Source of the DNA: Chloroflexota bacterium | GTDB taxonomy: Bacteria; Chloroflexota; Anaerolineae; Aggregatilineales; Phototrophicaceae | NCBI GenBank assembly: GCA_026706455.1 | Contig: JAPOYS010000113.1 | Coordinates: 1 to 60,474 of the forward strand | Reading direction: 5' to 3' | Length of the DNA stretch: 60,474 nt | Part shown: one piece after another, positions 58,632-60,474 of the stretch | Numbering within the stretch: position 1 is the stretch's first letter | Layout of the letters: each line of letters begins with the position of its first letter | Position numbers and translations under genes: made by a program | Notes under the pieces: model-generated | What the model saw: the letters and a program-made list of their open reading frames with translations, nothing else | The model's database searches: none | What the model was told of the DNA's origin: nothing

Positions 58632-58648
58632 GCCGGCTGTTTCGCCGG
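58632..58648 (+). promoter_or_regulatory. weak hairpin between binding protein and permease genes
   Basis: CCGGC-TGTTTC-GCCGG follows the binding-protein stop directly. It could stabilise the upstream mRNA or attenuate the permease genes. The stem is short, so support is low. Confidence 0.25.
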
Positions 58649-58742
58649 AGCCGATTCCTTTCCATGGGGTCAAGTCTTAGCGGGCTTGGCATCAACCCGC
58701 TTGACTTGCCCCTGCCTGCGGCGTCCATTCCTTTAGCGCCAG

Positions 58743-59693
58743 ATGCGGGCGCCGCAAATGCAGGAGGCCGCCATCAGAGCGCGCGCAGCCATCTTGCCGC
58801 GGCAGCGAATCAACAGCCTAGCGCTGCGCGAAGCAGCGGCCGGCTATTTCTTCATTGCGCCCACGCTTCTGAGCTTTCTCGTATTTTTTCTCATCCCGAC
58901 GATCTCTGGCTTGGGCATGTCCTTGTTCGATTGGGATTTTTTCTCCGATCCCGATTTCATCGGTCTCGAAAATTTCATCGAACTCTCGCAAGACAAACTC
59001 TTTCTAACGACGCTGAAAAACACGGCGCTCTTCGCCGTTCTCGCCACCGCCGGCAACGTCGGCTTGGGCATGTTTATCGCTATCGGCATCAACAGCATTC
59101 AGTGGGGCTGGCTGAAAGCCTGCCTGCGCACCGCCTATTTCATACCTTTCGTCATCTCGACTGTCGTTGTCGCCCTGATGTTCGGCTTTCTGCTGCAAGA
59201 GAGCACCGGCGTGGTGAACTATTATCTGGCGCGACTGGGCATCGACAGAATCCCGTGGCTGTCCTCGTCGCGATGGGCTTTCCGCTCGATTGTCTTGATT
59301 GACGTCTGGAAGCATGTCGGCTTCTTCACGCTCATCTTTTTGGCCGGCTTGCAGGCGATCCCAAGCGAGCTGTATGAGGCGGCGCTGGTCGATGGCGCCG
59401 GGCGCCGCGTCCGGCTGACGCGCATCACAATCCCGCTGCTGACGCCATCGCTATTCTTTTCCCTAATCATCGCCCTGATTGGCGCTTTCCAGGTCTTCGA
59501 GTCGATGTATGTCTTGACCAACGGCGGACCCGGCGACGCCACCCGAACGGTCGTCATGCTTCTCTATCGCGAAGCTTTCGGCAGCTTCAATATGGGCTAC
59601 GCCGCCAGCATGGCTGTACTCCTGTTTTTCATCATCCTGACCCTCACGGTCACGCAAGTACGGCTTGGCGACCGCTGGGTCTTCTATCGCTAG
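58743..59693 (+). CDS. ABC sugar transporter permease, MalF/UgpA-like
   Basis: This 316-residue BPD_transp_1 membrane protein has six segments. YFFIAPTLLSFLVFFLIPTI near residue 35 and the EAA loop YEAALVDGAGRRVRLTRITI near 212 identify a CUT1 permease. The start may be ATG 58743 or 58758; neither has a good ribosome site. It pairs with the MalG-like permease that follows. No ATPase gene is seen before the window end; CUT1 systems often share a MsmK-type ATPase encoded elsewhere. Confidence 0.92.
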   Translation: MRAPQMQEAAIRARAAILPRQRINSLALREAAAGYFFIAPTLLSFLVFFLIPTISGLGMSLFDWDFFSDPDFIGLENFIELSQDKLFLTTLKNTALFAVLATAGNVGLGMFIAIGINSIQWGWLKACLRTAYFIPFVISTVVVALMFGFLLQESTGVVNYYLARLGIDRIPWLSSSRWAFRSIVLIDVWKHVGFFTLIFLAGLQAIPSELYEAALVDGAGRRVRLTRITIPLLTPSLFFSLIIALIGAFQVFESMYVLTNGGPGDATRTVVMLLYREAFGSFNMGYAASMAVLLFFIILTLTVTQVRLGDRWVFYR

Positions 59694-59712
59694 CTGTTGA
59701 ACTGGCAATACG

Positions 59713-60474
59713 ATGACGCGCGCCGCCCTATCGAGTAACTATGCGTGGATTCAGCCCCCCGGACCCTGGCGGGAAAAACTGCGGAGCAGTTGGCGCGCCT
59801 ACCTGGCAAATGTTGTCCTGGCGCTCCCGCTGATTCTCGGATCGCTGATCATGTTCACCCCGCTGCTTTGGGCGGTCTCTTTTTCTTTTGGCCAGCCGCA
59901 TGAATTCTTCAAGCTGCCGCCGCCGGTTATCCCCAGTTCTTTCCGTCTCGACAATTACCATGGCGTTTTCGAGCGCGTCGATTTCTTCCGCTTCTTTCTC
60001 AACAGCGTGTTCGTCACCGCCTGCGTGACGATCGCGCAGCTCGTCACCTGCAGCATGGGCGGCTACGCCTTCGCCCGCTTGCGCTTCCCCGGCAAAAGGC
60101 TGATTTTCATCGCATTCCTCGCTTCAATGATGGTGCCGCAGCACGTCACCTTAATCCCGGTATTCATCATCATCCGCGGGCTGGGCTTGTACAACAACCT
60201 GGGCGCGCTGATCGTCCCCTACGCGACCAGCGTCTTCGGCACCTTTCTGCTGAAGCAATTCTTTGAGACGATCCCGGATGAGCTGGAGGACGCGGCAAAA
60301 ATCGACGGCGCTGGTTTTCTGCAAATCTATTGGCGCATCATGCTGCCGCTCGCCGGACCCCCGCTGGCCACCTTGGCCATTCTCACCTTCAACAGCTCCT
60401 GGAATAATTTCTTTTGGCCCCTGATTTTCATCAATTCAGCTGACAAGATGACATTGCCGCTCGGCATGATATAC
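59713..60474 (+). CDS. ABC sugar transporter permease, MalG/UgpE-like, cut by window edge
   Basis: 254 codons are visible from ATG 59713 and no stop appears before the end. LPLILGSLIMFTPLLWAVSF, then LNSVFVTACVTIAQLVTCSM and the EAA loop LEDAAKIDGAGFLQIYWRIM are typical of MalG-type permeases (usually about 280 residues). Only the last 30 or so residues should be missing. It completes the channel with the upstream permease. Confidence 0.92.
   Translation, partial: MTRAALSSNYAWIQPPGPWREKLRSSWRAYLANVVLALPLILGSLIMFTPLLWAVSFSFGQPHEFFKLPPPVIPSSFRLDNYHGVFERVDFFRFFLNSVFVTACVTIAQLVTCSMGGYAFARLRFPGKRLIFIAFLASMMVPQHVTLIPVFIIIRGLGLYNNLGALIVPYATSVFGTFLLKQFFETIPDELEDAAKIDGAGFLQIYWRIMLPLAGPPLATLAILTFNSSWNNFFWPLIFINSADKMTLPLGMIY

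Noticed and set aside
1..60474. tRNA, rRNA, riboswitch or prophage genes
   Set aside because: No cloverleaf, conserved rRNA stretch, known riboswitch core or phage structural gene was recognised by eye; a tRNAscan or Rfam search could still find a divergent one.

Overview
The window is about 60 kb of GC-rich bacterial DNA, dominated by ABC importers and carbohydrate-catabolic genes. Gene content and style suggest a free-living heterotroph of the Chloroflexota, probably Anaerolineae-like. The pointers are many solute-binding proteins in paralogous pairs, BMP, TrpX-type and Opp-type importers, GH2 and GH29 glycosidases, and a secreted Cys-rich repeat protein ending in a degenerate HExxH-like domain. 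No rRNA, tRNA, CRISPR array or phage gene was recognised, so the assignment is an inference.

Layout. 1-5.2 kb (minus): the N-terminal part of a zinc alcohol dehydrogenase, then a TrpX-type importer with two tandem binding proteins, an ATPase and a permease. 5.4-6.7 kb: a graveyard holding a broken AAA ATPase, a truncated DUF4276-like partner and a truncated cytosine methyltransferase. 6.7-11.2 kb (minus): the two halves of a heterodimeric ABC exporter, separated by a GxxExxY gene lying among CACCGAG-type repeats. 11.5-12.5 kb: a LacI-type regulator with one in-frame stop. 12.7-20.4 kb (minus): an HSL-type esterase, a four-gene BMP/nucleoside-type importer, and overlapping ROK kinase and phosphofructokinase genes. 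20.7-31.6 kb (plus): a binding protein made of two fused near-identical domains, two OPA/GlpT-like MFS transporters, a class III CoA-transferase, DhaK and DhaL, a sugar permease and ATPase, and a LacD-like aldolase. 31.8-39.4 kb (plus): two Tat-exported family 5 binding proteins, DppC, a fused DppD-DppF ATPase and DppB. 39.7-52.3 kb: an SDR, an Opp-type importer and two GH2 beta-mannosidase-like enzymes around a divergent promoter region (a candidate manno-oligosaccharide locus). 52.4-57 kb (minus): a coiled-coil membrane protein, a GH29-like fucosidase, an Ldh2-family dehydrogenase and the Cys-rich secreted protein. 57.3-60.5 kb (plus): a CUT1 sugar importer whose last permease runs off the window.

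The most unusual layer is intergenic. More than twenty short hairpins share a GTAG head and a GGGCGA...TCGCCC stem whose inner base pairs change together between copies. This is the architecture of REP elements. In three genes the TAG stop codon is itself part of the GTAG head. Two copies of a longer REP-pair element (about 130-160 bp) occur, and one supplies the stop codon of the esterase. A second, G/C-rich repeat family occurs three times; one copy lies in frame inside the fused DppD-DppF gene, exactly at the joint between the two ATPases. A third, CACCGAG-type repeat surrounds the GxxExxY gene. The window therefore shows several repeat families reshaping gene ends, fusing genes and splitting an operon.
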